A stretch of 64,000 nt of DNA from Trichoderma breve (taxonomy: Eukaryota > Ascomycota > Sordariomycetes > Hypocreales > Hypocreaceae), in NCBI RefSeq assembly GCF_028502605.1, contig NC_079235.1, positions 1,364,001-1,428,000 of the forward strand, read 5' to 3'. Below are positions 22,280 to 32,936 of this stretch, one piece after another. A program made the position numbers and the translations under genes. The notes below the pieces were generated by a model. It had not been told where the DNA came from. It did no database searches and saw only the letters and a list, made by a program, of their open reading frames with translations. Within the stretch, counting starts at the first letter, position 1. Every line of letters starts with the position of its first letter.

Positions 22280-25200
22280 ATGGCTCAATCCGGTTATGGG
22301 TACGACCCATTACATGGCTACCATCCACAGGCTCCATATGGGCATCAGCCGTATCCCTCATACCCGGCTTCGATTCACAGTTATCCAAACGGCACGGTGC
22401 AAAACATTGTACAAAGCGAACCGGCCTCCAGAGATCCGTATAATCCGCACAACGTGATTCCCGGATTAGGCCTGAATTTTTCGCAAAATGCGGCGCAGTG
22501 GCCAGCTCCCTGGGCAGGCCAGCAACATTCGTTCGGGCAGGCGCCCCCTACTACTGAAGGAAATGGCCCTTCACAACAAAATGATATGAGCGAGGAAGGA
22601 GAAGTCAGCGAAGGTGAAGTCGAGGACGCCTATGAGCCAAGAGACGCTGAGGTTGTCGCCGACGTATCAAATCAACACGGAAATGGGGGCTACTACTCAG
22701 CTGAGTATGGCATTGCGCATGTCAGAAGAGTCGCTGTTGACCCGTCAGCCGCTTTTTCTGCTGGTATGTTATCGCATACTTCGGATTAACAAACGGTTCT
22801 CTCAAGATTGCTAATCAAGCGCTAGGTCGAGATCGATCAGGTTCATATTCCCCGTACCTATCCCCCCAAGAAATCGACCATCAAGCGATGACTGATTCTC
22901 CTGATGGTGAGCATAACCAGCATTAAATATTGCAGGATCGATTCAGCGACTAATATTCAACATTAGAATCACATTCGAACAATATTGCCCCTGCAAAACC
23001 ATCACAGCTGTCTCCCAAAACAAACGGACCGAACCATACCGCAGCCAACCCATCACCTGTCAAGAGCGTTGCTACGGCACGGAAACAGGCTCAGGATGCC
23101 ATCTTGCGGCTTTGGCCATTAAACGTACGATATCAAAATTACGTTGATGAGGGAATCGACGAGTCGTTATTAGGTGGCCTCTTTGACGAACTGGGATTCG
23201 ATATGGCTCTGCCAGATAACATCACGACTACCGATCCTAGCCAGGAAAAAAAGGCAAAGGCAGAAACAAAAGATGAGACTCTACCCACCGGTAGCAACCA
23301 ACGACAACCCGGTGCTGAAGGGAAGCCTGCCAGCGCACCGGTGAAAGACAAGTCAGAGGAGCGCAAGGATCGCATTGCGCGACTCCTAGCTGCGAAAAGC
23401 TCAAAGCCAAGCACCTCTTCAACCTCGGCTTCAATTCCTGCTCGTGCACCTGTCATAGTACCAGCTTCAACGCCCTCTTCGCATACGCCAATTGCAAGAC
23501 CCCAAGGCTCAGCAAAGACACAGTCTGAGAAATCAAAGCTTTTATATCAGAAGATGGAGGCCCTGCGGAAAGCTCGTGAGCTTGAGGCGCGAGGACAAAA
23601 GCGACCCCATCAAGACGTGCTCTCTCGCCAAACCCACCAAGCAAAGGACAATGCCACGGCCACCGCTTCCTTCGATACGTCCACCAGTGGCATTCGATCT
23701 GCCTCGCGGGAACATACGCCGGGCCAAAGCGAAAGCCCCAATGGACCGTTTTCCCTCCCCATTCCTGGACTTTTTCTGTCCTCCACGCCACAGCCCTCGC
23801 ACTTTGCACAAATATCGAATTTGGAACGCCCAGCTTCTACGAGTGTGGTGGATTCTAACCCGAGGCCATTCAAACGTCCTTTCGGCCAGACCAGAAGATC
23901 TCGTCCATTCCTCATTGATGTCAGCGACGATGAAGATGATACTGAAATGGATCTTGATTCTCCTGAGCAGAAGGTGGTGTCGCTAGCTACGAGGCCCAAC
24001 CCAAATCTGAAGACTTCTATTTCTATGCGCAGCATCCCATCAGTTACAGACAACGCAGCTGCAGCACAGCAATATTCGAGCCCACTGGCAACACCACCTG
24101 GCAGTGGCAGTGACAATCACGCAAGAAATAACCTGGACAGCATGACCAAGAAGATTGAGGACATGAAAAGAAGAATCGCAGAGGCTGAGGCTCGTAAGAA
24201 GGCAAGGCAGTCGCAACCAGATTCACCGGCTCTACCAACATTGAATGGTGATTCTCTTAATAGCAGTTTTGAGACAGCCATTGCCAACAAGGATACGATT
24301 TTACCTGTATCGCTATCTATTGAACCTGGAGGAGTTTCTCATTCGACGCCTTCAGTATCTGGGCCATCCCCTAGAGTGCCGCATCAGTTATTGGATTTGA
24401 GTCCCCTAAGTGTAAACGAACGACGACGTAGTCGATCGCGTGCGGCAAGCGAGCGTCTTCCCGCCATCGAAGCTCGCCGTCGGGAGCAACAGCTCAAATT
24501 GCAACTGTTGCAGGCTCAAGTTGCAAACATTCAACGCGAAATTCAACAAAGCCTAGAAGAAGAAGAGAAATTAAAGGAGGATGTTGACATTGAGTCAGAC
24601 AGTGAACAAACGCGAGAGCGGCAAGGTAAGCCTTAATATGCACGCTACAATACGACCTTGATTTTGCTCTCAATACTGATCCTCTTCTCAGGTGAAGCTC
24701 AGACTCCTTCTAAACCACCAAGTCCTTCCTCTCCGGTAACAGACACAATGGACATTGCGAGCACCTCTCCTCAAAGCAATAATGTTTCTCAACATGGCCG
24801 AGAGGCTTTCGTACACCAAACCGAGGAATCACGGGAAGAGCAACAGCCCGGTATGCCCTTGATGGCGCAGGCTGAGCAAAGTCTACCGACCGATTCCCAA
24901 GCCGCTAATGCTGCAACTGTACTCGCTGAGGACGACAACCAAGAGGCTATTCAAAGCGCCATGTCGACACACGACGACAACACTGCAACATTAGCGGATG
25001 AAGCGCAAGACGTGGCCATGTCGGAAAGTGGCGATTCCGACAATGCAGACTCTGAAGACGGATCTGACGACTACGAGCCTCCAGATGTTGAAGTATCTAG
25101 CTCCTCAAAGAATCTTTCACGAGCGTCAACCCCGTTTAGTCCCGCACCGGCTGATCTAGTTTCAATCCCCGAAACGAGCCCCAGTGGCTTCCAAGATCAA

Positions 25201-25885
25201 GATCATACGACAGATGCTATTGCCACGCAACAGATATCGACAGTTGAACAGGATACAGCTTCTGAAAGTGGAAGAGAAGTAGACGTTGCCCTGCACGCGA
25301 ACGACCGACCATTATATCTAATTACTAATCAGGTTGACCAAGTAAGTGAGGCGGCTCCGGCCTCAGCTCCAGCCTCTGATACCCTCCAGACCACTTTTGT
25401 ACCGTATGAATCGCCCCTTCGATACTTTCGCGCATATCGCTTCCATCCAGAGTATTCCCAATCCGTCGCTGGCGGTCTTCGCTCTTTAACATACAGCAAT
25501 AAAATAGACGTGAAGCAGGAGATGTGCCCTGATGAGCTGGCAAATAGCAATTGTCCGAGGGGCAAAGAGTGCCAGTTTCAACATTTCGAGAGCATGCAGG
25601 CTCCGGGTATGTATATCTTGAGGCTCTTTTGAGCTGATGTATAGAGAACGCTGACATAAAAAACAATGATCAGATGACCAAATCCTCCTCCAGCTCGGCG
25701 CTCACGGCGACTTTGAGGAGCAGAAGAAACACGAGTACATCAACGGGCTACGTCATCTCTTGACAGACTTTCGCAACCGCAAAGTCAAGGACTTTCAAAC
25801 CATCAGCCAGGGTATCATTGACTACCGAGCCCAATTCCTTGGAGACAGGAGCAAGATTCTCCCTCTGGGTGGCGTTACGATTTGA
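22280..25885 (+). CDS. Red1/ZFC3H1-type zinc finger protein (putative MTREC/NURS component)
   Basis: A nuclear scaffold-like protein of 1,116 aa. Exons: 22280-22763, 22826-22906, 22967-24625, 24692-25606 and 25674-25885; every joint was checked by phase. The N-terminus is Tyr/Pro/Gly-rich, then EEGEVSEGEVEDAYEPRDAEV. Exon 3 has a conserved block, LRLWPLNVRYQNYVDEG, followed by ESLLGGLFDELGFD. Coiled-coil stretches lie at KIEDMKRRIAEAEARKKAR and QLKLQLLQAQVANIQREIQQ. The diagnostic part is near the C-terminus: FRAYRFHPEYSQ, then CPDELANSNCPRGKECQFQH (C-x8-C-x5-C-x3-H), the zf-C3H1 finger of human ZFC3H1 and fission yeast Red1. Those proteins link the Mtr4-type helicase to the nuclear exosome. 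The exosome role is inferred from family. An upstream in-frame ATG-like codon exists, but the MAQSGYGYD start fits best. Confidence 0.85.
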
Positions 25886-26700
25886 CGTGACCTTGTCATG
25901 AGCCTATCCCATTTTCCCCCTTCCCCCTAAACCACCCTGATGCGTAACTCTAACCTAACCGTTTTTTCACACTTATCTTGCGTAAGAGATTTAAGCCATC
26001 ATATCCATTTCACAACATTAGCTGGCGTCGGAATCGGAGTTGCATCCAATGCCTCAGCCCATGGGAAACCAACCAATGGGTTTGATGTTTTGCGTCTTTA
26101 TTTGACATGGATACCTGTCTGCTGCATTCAGCCAGTGCATGTTATTTAGAACAGACATGTCTTTGATCGTGTCGATATACCCCTTCTACTACTTTTTTTT
26201 TTTCTTTTTGGTCAATTAGCCCCTTGTATGAGGCAGCTCCTCATTACTTAGAAAGATTCGAGGCCTGGAGCGTGGCACGAACGAGAAAGAGTTGGGACAT
26301 GAATGGTTTATAATATTGATGAGTTTCCATTTTATGAATGGTCACGGCGCTGCTATTGAGCAGGTCATCAAATCAGTAGTATTTGAATTGAAATGCGTAT
26401 TTGTTTTCATGGATCTTTTGTGCCTATTCCGCCTTGTGAAGTTTATCGATGAAGAAGATTGCTTTGGTAATTATTACTACAGGTATATTTTCAAGTGACA
26501 CGGCTATAGACAGAAGTAGAATTCAATCCCCAATCGAAGAAGTACGCCCAGACGATTGACACCAACCCAAACCAAGTGCGAAATCATTGGAAACGAATAG
26601 GTATATCAAAAAGACGAATAGGTATATCAAAAAGACGAATAGGTATATCAAAAAAGACGCCATTTAAATGATGTTCCAACGAACTTGTAAAAACTCGCGC
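25886..26700. other. Intergenic: convergent 3' ends
   Basis: About 815 bases between two converging genes. It holds poly-T near 26191-26205 and a 21-base tandem repeat (listed separately) inside the lipase 3' region. No gene is recognised. Confidence 0.55.
26593..26656. repeat. 21-base tandem repeat, three copies
   Basis: The unit ACGAATAGGTATATCAAAAAG runs at 26593-26613 and 26614-26634, then a third copy at 26635-26656 with one extra A. The near-perfect identity suggests a recent expansion. It starts 44 bases downstream of the lipase stop codon (minus strand), so it probably lies in that 3' UTR. Confidence 0.9.
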
Positions 26701-28530
26701 TTATTCATCCCGTACGCCATCGACGGCATCGCCATTGTTCGTAAGGCCACTTCCTCTACGGACGCCCACGCCTTTGAGCTTCTCGACGGGCTGACCTTCG
26801 TCGGTCTTCTTTGGGGTGTCCTTGTCTGAAACGATCTGTACGTGTTGTTCTCGCGCGCGATGACGCAGGTTTTTGGCTTCTTCGCCTGACGAGGATGCGA
26901 TGATGGAGGTGTCGCTTTCGCTCCCCCTGTGCGGATGGGCGAGCAATGCGGACCCGGAGAGGCTCTCGTGGCGGACCATGTGATACCTGTCGTACTCCTC
27001 CTCGGTGTGCTCTGCATCAGTGAAGCTGTTTAAGGCGTCGAAGACGTGCTGGAAGACTTGGCTGTCCACGTCGCGCGCCCACAAGAAGTCGAGATGTTCG
27101 TAGTGCGGGATCTCCGTGGCGACGGTCTGGCGCGGGAGTTCCTTGAGCATGGACTTGATGTCGACGAGGGAGTCGCTGCCTCCGTAGACGAGGACGACGG
27201 GGGTCTTGATGTTGCGGGTGGGATACTTTGCGACTTTGGAGTATTTGCTCGACGAGGCCAGGCTCATGGGCTGGTAGACGTCGTCGTCGTACATCTGGAA
27301 GCACTTGTTGCGGATGATTTGGAACCAGTGGACGACGCTCTTTGTGCTTGTGAAGGAGTACAGGTGAGGGTAAGCGGCCAGTTTCTGGCTCGTGGAAATG
27401 TTTTTGGCGCGCCATCCAAAGAGGAACGACAGGCCCATGTCGATGAGACGGCAGAACAAAGGCGGGTATAGGAGCGTCTCCCACATGGTGGCGGAGCTGA
27501 GGATGGAGCGTCTGCCAAACATGAGATAGAGGACCGATGGTGAGGCCTTGACCAGGGAGTCGACAACGCCATTTGACAGTCCGGCGGGTGCCATGGCAGG
27601 GGCGAGAGCAATAAAGACATTGACTTGCTGGTTCAACTTGGGATGGATGGCCAGGGCTGCGAATGCCTGGGCAGTTCCTTGCGAAAAGCCAATGTACGAA
27701 AGACTTTCCTGTCCGGTCGTTTCGAGGATGTACTCAATGCTGTTTGGAATATCGTGGAAGGCAAATTCATCGATGGAGAAGTCCCAAAATTCGACTGAGG
27801 TAGGCGAGCTATGGATGGATTTCTTGGAGTATTTGTTGCCACGGTTGTTTCCAAACTTGATGGGTCATTAGCAAAGACTATCGCCGCGGGATATGGATGT
27901 CGACTTACCCAGACGTCAAAGCCTCTTTCTACAAGCTCGAATGGCAAGCATCTCTGCTCATCCGTAAGACAGACCCAAACTTCAGAATTCATCAGCAAGC
28001 CGTGGTGCAGGTAAGCAACGCGCTTCTTGGCGCTGTTTCGGCCGCAGTTGACTCTCTGGCCCTCCTCTCCTCTTCGCCACTGCAGACGGTGCAAGCCCAG
28101 CAGATACCCATCCTTTGTCTGAACTATGTGTTCTTCTGCTTCGTACCCCCACAGCTGGCACATCTCAACGAAATCGGACGCATCGCGCACGGAGGTGGAA
28201 ATAGCTGAGAAAAGTGTCAGTCAACAACATGTAAAGGAGGAAAGGCGCACGCTGAGCGTTTCGTCGGGCATGGGAAAACCAACATTTCTTCTTGCTCTCC
28301 GCTTTCTTTTGCGCCGGGGAGGAAAATACGTTGAACAATCGTCGCGAAGCTCGGTAGAAGAAGGTGACCAGGAACGAGGCTAGATATAAAGGGGTAAGCA
28401 AGCTATCTCTGCTGTTGGAAGGCTGGTTGTACTAACGCAATGCCAGTGTCAGGACTCGAATGATTGCTTCGAGGCCGACGAGGAAGAAGGAAACGACAAT
28501 TGAAATGTATTCGGTGCTATACACGGCCAT
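26701..28530 (-). CDS. Steryl ester hydrolase-like acid lipase (Tgl1/Yeh type)
   Basis: An alpha/beta hydrolase of the family that cleaves steryl esters, normally on lipid droplets or membranes. Exons (minus): 28437-28530, 28251-28379, 27909-28204 and 26701-27855, giving 557 aa. The N-terminus is a hydrophobic anchor (SIVVSFFLVGLEAIIRVLTLAL), then a second hydrophobic stretch (PSFLVTFFYR). The lipase core has DASDFVEMCQLWGY, VAYLHHGLLMNSEVW (oxyanion region) and FGNNRGNKYSKKS. The nucleophile elbow is GFSQG with Ser231; the likely acid is Asp in VYGGSDSLVD and the His is in HYEHLDFLW. The tail is polar and basic. The start ATG has a strong context (TCACCATGG). The donor at 28249-28250 (GTGCGC) is weak, so exon 2/3 is the least certain joint. 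In-frame continuity supports it. Confidence 0.88.
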
Positions 28531-29500
28531 GGTGAGTAAACGGCGATAACCTTGAGCATAGGCACGAACAAGCCGTGGGATAGAGACTGTACATACGCAT
28601 GCAGCCTACCGATAAATGGGAGAGGCATTGTGAGGAGAGAACAGGGCCTCGCTTAGTTTCAGTTATGCTATGAGGATCGTTCCATTATCGCCTCGTGCTG
28701 GCAAGGCAACGTGAGTCCAGAGAAAGAGAAGAAAATATTAGGGAAGCGAAATTAGGAATCTGGGAGAAAGTTGCGGCAGGATCTAATAAATCTAGGGGAT
28801 CGCCGCCAAAGTGATGTCACATGTAAATCTCCCAAAGGGTCAGGTGGGCCCTTTTTGATGGCTTACCCTGGAGAAAAGCTGGGGGAAGAAATCGGTCAAG
28901 GATTGGGCCAATCAGAGGACTGTATGCTGTCGGGAATGGGGAGGATTGGCTAAATTTGTTTGGGTGTAACGTGGAAGAGTGAGTTGGCAAGTTGGCTAGT
29001 GTTGCTTTAGAACCGGATAGAGGAATTGTGGCGGATGATGTTTGTGACGCTTGAGTTGCTTATAGTTCAATATGAAAGTATGGGGCAATATTTATTCGGC
29101 AGTTGATATGGGATGCCCACCATGTAACTTTCATCACTTTCAAGGCAGACATAGACACCGCTTCTTATCACGCATGATAAGACTTTATCAAGCCATAAAG
29201 TTCTTGTAAAATGGAAGAGAAAAGACTAAAGTCTGGGGGTTAGCCATCAAGATTCCTGCACGTCTTGTCCGTTATTAGTATCACGGGCATCTCAAACTCA
29301 GCTGTGGGGGGCGCCAAAGTCAATCAATGCTAGCTGCAGCCCACACACAGCCCACCAATCAAACTCCAACCCCACGGACAGCCTTTTGAAGCTTCATCGA
29401 ACGACTTTTTTAAGAAAAGGCAGCCTCGCCCAAAGATCCACAAGACAAAACCCTCAACGTCGAATAATCCGCATCTATACATTGCGCGCATATCCCCAAC
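28531..29500. other. Intergenic: divergent promoter of lipase and Pet191 genes
   Basis: About 970 bases between two divergent starts. An ATG at 28633 (minus) followed by a GTATGT donor could be a leader exon but is not needed for the protein. No other gene is seen. Confidence 0.5.
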
Positions 29501-29966
29501 ATGCCGAACTCGTGCCAGGAACTCCGTATGTCCCTCCCTCCACCGGCCAACCTCAAGCCATGCCAAAGCACAACCTGCTGATAAATCCACAGGCGATGCC
29601 CTCGCGCAATGCCTTCAGGAATCCGACTGCGTCATGATCTACCGCAACAAGGCCTCCGACTGCCTCCGCGAGCCCCTGTCATCGACCCTCCCGACCAAGT
29701 GCCAGCAGCTAAAGAAGGGCTACGGCGAGTGCAAGCGCGGCCTGGTCGACATGCGGAAGCGCTTCCGAGGGAACATGCCCGTGACGTATCGCTCGGTGGA
29801 GGCTTCGGAGCAGGGTAAAGGATACCAGCTGTACGCGGGCAGGTCTGCGTTTGGAGGCGGCGTCAAGGAGACGGACGGCAATGAGCCGATTGAGCAGGAC
29901 TGGAGGGAGGCTGAGAATGAAAAGTACCGGCTGGAGCAGCAGAGGCTGGCACAGAGCGGGAAATAA
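29501..29966 (+). CDS. PET191: Cytochrome c oxidase assembly factor Pet191/Coa5
   Basis: A small mitochondrial intermembrane-space protein of 132 aa needed to assemble complex IV. Exons 29501-29525 and 29593-29966; the 67-base intron is phase 1 and splits an Arg codon, so the joint reads MPNSCQELR-DALAQCLQESDC. The 25-base first exon is easy to miss. Twin cysteine pairs are visible: CQELRDALAQC (C-x9-C) and CQQLKKGYGEC (C-x9-C), with further Cys in ESDC and SDC. This fits import by the Mia40 disulfide relay. The 3' half adds a polar tail (GNEPIEQDWREAENEKYRLEQQR) that is longer than in yeast Pet191 (108 aa) but common in filamentous fungi. Confidence 0.95.
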
Positions 29967-31289
29967 AGAGACGGCCGAGGTTTATATGCAGAAAGGGATG
30001 GGGAAAGGCAGGGAAAGAAAGAAACAGGAGGGTATAAAAAGATGAAAGCGAATTATGGTGCATGGTATGGCGTTTTTGGCGTTGAATTGGGAGCAAACTC
30101 ATCTCTGATGCTTGCAATATGGGGGACTGGTCAATTGGGGGGTCACAATGATAGAGGGAAGGGGGACGGAGAATCTCTATGTCTTCTATAGAGTCTGTGT
30201 GTATATGCTATATGGTCCTCGAGCATGATGATGGAGGCCTTGGTGATGGCTTGTACAATGAAATGAATTGTGTATATTAGTATGGAACTTCAAACTCTTT
30301 CAGCACCAAGCCACAACACCTGTATTTGTATTCACCCCTCTTGTCCCATCTCAAACTCTCGCAAACTATAAGTTATTTATGCAATTAATAGATCCCTCCT
30401 TGCAAATCAACTGCGGCAATCCACGCAATGCCTCCTGTCGGATCGGCGATTGGGAAAACGCCGTCTCACGTGTCGTGCGTTGCCGGTATCCGTGATTCCA
30501 ACGGCTAGCCCAATCACTAAGACGCAGCTAAAAAAGGAGGAAATGAATGGGATGAAGAAAAAAAGGGAGAAAGAGTCTCCAGTATCGTATTGCTCTGCAG
30601 TTCGTGTTTCCTTTGTTCTTTACGAATTGCGTAGCATCCATCCATCCATCAATCAATCTATTTACGAGAAATCTCCGATACTGTAGTCCATGTCTTGTAT
30701 GGGTGTCCGTCCATAGCACGCGCCGTTACATGTACAGCCACTAACATCGCCTGGAACCCGCTGCAAGCTCCTAGGAATGGATCTAAGCGCCTTGGCATTC
30801 AGCTGCTGTCGTCATCCCAATAAACCCACCCATAAAAACAATTCGCAGATTGCGGTAGAACAGCACGAGACACAGTTTGTCTGTCTGTAAAAGTAAAAGC
30901 CGACCCTTGCAGGACAAAGTACCTGGTAAACTATCTTTCATGAAGGTTACGCGTACTACCAGATAAGAAAACCTACAGGCTGTGCGGAGAAGAAAGAATG
31001 TAGTAGCTGGGCTCCTCTCAATAGTCTCACCCGTTTAAAATTAGTATTTTCCCTTGCCTTGCTTTCTCTATATCCTTTTTCTCCAAGTCACGACCCTTTT
31101 ACGAATCTTTCTCCAATTTCAACACTCTTCAATTTGAATCCAGTTGAATGGCTTCATTACCCCGATGATCTAGTCCTTTTTTGTTTTGCTGCCCCTTCAC
31201 ACTGGACCAAAAACAGCCATCACCACCTCCACCATCATCGTCAACAACACCAAAAAAACGTCACCGGCCAACAGCGCCCTTCGCCACCC
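29967..31289. other. Intergenic: Pet191 3' region and polyphosphatase promoter
   Basis: About 1.3 kb without a recognisable gene. The part just before 31290 is C/T-rich, then CA-rich (CACCACCTCCACCATCATC), and is probably the 5' leader. An in-frame open stretch continues upstream to 31059, but it starts on a non-ATG codon and has no family match. Confidence 0.5.
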
Positions 31290-32492
31290 ATGGCCCACCA
31301 AACCCATCGTCGACTCTTCATAGCAGCCGCCGTCTTCTTCCTCATCACCAGCTCCTACCTGTGCGCCACGCGCCTCTACAACGCATCCTTCATCCGCGGC
31401 GCCAAGGACGACAAGACAAAGCCGTCGTCTCCCTCCCCGCCCAAGCCCGTCCACGTCCACCTCACCGACGCTGACCTTTCCATGACGTACGGCTCCTTCC
31501 GCCGTCCCAGCATGGACGGCCTCACGCTCATGGCGAGCCTGCCCGACGAGCTCGTGCCGACGTACGAGAACAAGCGCCGGCTGGTCATTGTCGGTGATAT
31601 CCACGGCATGGACGCCGTGCTGGAGAAGCTGCTGAAGAAAGTCGACTTTGACGGTAGCAGGGACCACCTCATTGCCACGGGCGACATGATCAACAAGGGG
31701 CCGAACTCGCCCGGCGTCGTCTCGCGCCTGATGCGCCTCAACGCCAGCGCCGTGCGCGGCAACCACGAGGACCGCATCCTGCTCTCGCTGGCCGAGGCCG
31801 AGGCCCAGACGGGCGTCAGCAAGGACCTCTCGTCCGCCGACGCCGAAGCACACCGGGGGGAGTCCGAGTTCCTGGCCACGGGCCGCAAGCTGAGCAAGGA
31901 GCAGGTCCACTGGCTGGCCAAGCTTCCCGTCATCCTCTCCGTCGAGCCATTGCGCATGTTCATCGCCCACGCCGGCCTCGTTCCCGGTGTGCGGCCGGAG
32001 CTGCAGGACCCTTGGGCCGTCATGAACATGCGCACCCTCATCTACCCCCGCGAAGACATGCGCAAGAACGAGCTGAAGAAGAAATCCGAGACGAAGACCA
32101 ACAGCACCTCGGACGAAACACCCCAATCACCTCCCCCTACCGATCTACCATCCGAATCTGAAAAAGAAGAAGAGGAAGAAGGCGAGACACTCGAGTCGAT
32201 TGCCGAAAAGGACGCCTACACAGACCGCGAAGTCGCCATCCCCGTCGAGGGCCGCGACGGCGAGAAGTGGGCCAACGCATGGAACCGCTTCCAGAAGCGC
32301 CTCAAGAAGTCGCACCGCTACACCGTCGTCTACGGGCACGACGCCAAGAGGGGGTTCCGCCAGGAGCGCTACACGTTTGGCCTCGACTCGAATTGCGTCC
32401 GGGGCGGCGCCCTGACGGCGCTCGTGGTCGAGGGCAAGGAGGGCGGCAAGGGCGGGTTTACTCATACCGTGATGCAGGTGAACTGCAAGTGA
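31290..32492 (+). CDS. PPP-type metallophosphatase, Ppn2-like vacuolar polyphosphatase
   Basis: A 400-aa single-exon protein of the ApaH-like branch of the PPP superfamily, related to yeast Ppn2 (YNL217W), a zinc-dependent endopolyphosphatase of the vacuole. The start ATG at 31290 (CACCCATGG) puts a signal anchor at residues about 8-27 (RLFIAAAVFFLITSSYLCA). The metal-binding motifs are in order: GDIHGMDAVLEKLL, GDMINKGPNSPGVV, GNHEDRI, a HAGLVPG motif, and YGHDAKRGF. A charged insert (ETKTNSTSDETPQ ... EKEEEEEGETLE, about residues 270-310) lies between the last two motifs. Substrate is inferred from family. Diadenosine tetraphosphate cleavage, as in bacterial ApaH, is an alternative. Confidence 0.88.
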   Translation: MAHQTHRRLFIAAAVFFLITSSYLCATRLYNASFIRGAKDDKTKPSSPSPPKPVHVHLTDADLSMTYGSFRRPSMDGLTLMASLPDELVPTYENKRRLVIVGDIHGMDAVLEKLLKKVDFDGSRDHLIATGDMINKGPNSPGVVSRLMRLNASAVRGNHEDRILLSLAEAEAQTGVSKDLSSADAEAHRGESEFLATGRKLSKEQVHWLAKLPVILSVEPLRMFIAHAGLVPGVRPELQDPWAVMNMRTLIYPREDMRKNELKKKSETKTNSTSDETPQSPPPTDLPSESEKEEEEEGETLESIAEKDAYTDREVAIPVEGRDGEKWANAWNRFQKRLKKSHRYTVVYGHDAKRGFRQERYTFGLDSNCVRGGALTALVVEGKEGGKGGFTHTVMQVNCK

Positions 32493-32936
32493 TACGACAT
32501 CTTGATTTTAACAATATTGGAGGGATTATATACGGCTCGTTTTTGATCTTGATAGTTGGATTTTGTTTTGAGAGGAGATATAATGACTTTTGACGGATAG
32601 AAATGGATGGTTAGACTGGCTGTAAGATACCTGTGGACATATATACCACATACTGTTTTTTGTTTTAAGCATATCACTTTGCAGAAATGATATAGTACGC
32701 TATAACATGAATTCGAATGATACAATCTATCATCTTATAATGAACGCTTAATTGGTATTACAATCGTTTTTCTTTTTTTGGTATTTAAACGAAATCCATG
32801 TCGGATGTAGATACATAACCACGGGCCGCTAGCCACATTTTCGGACCCTCTGCATTTTTGTTTTCAACAAACCAAAATAACACTTCATCACAAAATTATC
32901 GCACACACGCCCTCCTTACCGCTTCGCACCTCCAGC
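32493..32936. other. Intergenic: convergent 3' ends
   Basis: An A/T-rich stretch of 444 bases between two converging genes. No gene or RNA is seen. Confidence 0.55.

Noticed and set aside
28622..28633. ATG at 28633 (minus) with a GTATGT donor, a possible extra first exon (MPLPFIGRLH) of the lipase
   Set aside because: No good acceptor joins it in frame before 28530, where an ATG with strong context starts the membrane anchor.
31059..31289. Upstream extension of the polyphosphatase frame
   Set aside because: It has no ATG in good context at its start and would put a non-conserved segment before the signal anchor; it is likely 5' leader.
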